DNA of 10,588 nucleotides from CAYLPJ01 sp964385465. Lineage in GTDB: Bacteria > Planctomycetota > Phycisphaerae > SM23-33. The position numbers and the translations under genes were made by a program. The notes beneath the pieces were generated by a model. That model had not been told where the DNA came from, did no database searches, and saw only the letters and a program-made list of their open reading frames with translations. The stretch's first letter is position 1. Each line of letters begins with the position of its first letter. Shown piece by piece: positions 10,016-10,588 of the stretch. The DNA lies in the NCBI GenBank assembly GCA_964385465.1, contig CAYLPJ010000101.1, positions 1 through 10,588 on the forward strand. Direction: 5' to 3'.

Positions 10016-10588
10016 TCAGCCGCCCTCCCCGCCGTCCCCGGACTCGCTGCCGCCGCTTTCTTCCTTGAGCTCCTCGATGCGGTCCCTGAGCCGGGCGGCC
10101 TTCTCGAATTCCAGGTCTTCGGCGGCCTTGTACATCTCCTCCTCGAGCTCGGCGATGACGGTCATCACGTCGTACTCGCGGTCCTCGGCGCGGATGGCCT
10201 GGCGTGCGGTCTTCCGGGCGCGGAGCTGGTCGGCGAGGGCGGTGCGGATCTGCTTGCGGATGGTCGACGGCGTGATGCCGTGCTCGGCGTTGTAGGCGAG
10301 TTGGATCTCCCGCCGCCGGTTCGTCTCGTCCATGGCCTGCTGCATCGAGGGCGTGACGCGGTCGCCGTAGAGGACCACCTGGGCGTTGACGTTCCTGGCG
10401 CATCGCCCGATCGTCTGGATCAGGCTGGTCGCCGACCGCAGGAAGCCCTCCTTGTCGGCGTCGAGGATGGCCACGAAGGACACCTCCGGCAGGTCGAGGC
10501 CCTCGCGAAGGAGGTTGACGCCGACGAGCACGTCGAACCGCCCCTCGCGGAGCTCGCGGAGGATGTCCATCCGCTCCAGCGTGTCGAT
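10016..10588 (-). CDS. uvrB: UvrABC excinuclease subunit B, C-terminal part (runs off the window)
   Basis: UvrB is the damage-verification helicase of nucleotide excision repair; it loads with UvrA and recruits UvrC. Only the last 190 residues are present. The frame is open to the right edge and begins IDTLERMDILRELREG, so the Met at 10570 is internal, not the start. Visible are helicase motif V (VNLLREGLDLPEVSFVAILD), DADKEGFLRS, motif VI (QTIGRCARN), the LAYNAEHGITPSTIRKQI segment, and the C-terminal UVR coiled-coil motif (ELEEEMYKAAEDLEFEKAAR) that binds UvrC. Motif VI has Cys where most UvrB proteins have Ala (GRAARN); this is probably neutral. The protein ends in a Gly/Ser/Glu-rich tail of about 15 residues. 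It shares its strand with the GH88 gene, 250 bases downstream, but that gene has its own candidate promoter, so an operon is unlikely. Confidence 0.97.
   Translation of the reverse strand: MDTLERMDILRELREGRFDVLVGVNLLREGLDLPEVSFVAILDADKEGFLRSATSLIQTIGRCARNVNAQVVLYGDRVTPSMQQAMDETNRRREIQLAYNAEHGITPSTIRKQIRTALADQLRARKTARQAIRAEDREYDVMTVIAELEEEMYKAAEDLEFEKAARLRDRIEELKEESGGSESGDGGEGG

Overview
This is a GC-rich chromosomal window with tightly packed, mostly housekeeping genes. Three things point to the Planctomycetota, probably a Phycisphaerae-like lineage: two proteins end in PEP-CTERM/exosortase sorting tails (VPEP, a hydrophobic stretch, then a run of Arg); SecA is very long (1259 aa) and has a C-terminal SEC-C zinc tail; and a lectin-like domain is fused to a glycoside hydrolase. 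The lineage is an inference from these traits, not a phylogenetic result.

Layout, left to right. Bases 1-38 may hold the last codons of an upstream gene. Bases 148-816 (+) encode a small secreted PEP-CTERM protein with a Ca-binding-type loop. Bases 910-2193 (+) encode a LarA-family (DUF2088) nickel-pincer hydroxyacid racemase/epimerase homologue. A 234-base gap follows; it holds a degenerate 8-bp-period repeat in two inverted halves, then a good promoter. Bases 2428-6207 (+) are secA, bases 6427-6651 (+) a 74-aa SEC-C protein, and bases 6669-7871 (+) carA. On the minus strand, 7879-9765 encodes a secreted PEP-CTERM GH88 unsaturated glucuronyl hydrolase that converges on carA. Bases 10016-10588 (-) are the C-terminal part of uvrB, cut by the window edge.

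The genes do not form one pathway. secA and the small SEC-C gene are the clearest functional pair: the small protein carries nearly the same zinc tail as SecA, 52/57 bases identical. The two PEP-CTERM proteins would be Sec substrates that are then processed by an exosortase not encoded here. The GH88 enzyme suggests degradation of uronic-acid polysaccharides; LarA, carA and uvrB are independent.

I do not see a CRISPR array, a defence system, a mobile element, a tRNA or an rRNA. The most unusual feature is the architecture of SecA: about five tandem copies of a helical unit where standard SecA has about one, a nine-Cys insertion in the second ATPase domain, and a coiled-coil hairpin inserted near the preprotein cross-linking domain. 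With its satellite SEC-C protein and the repeat-bearing leader, this is the best candidate in the window for something not yet described.
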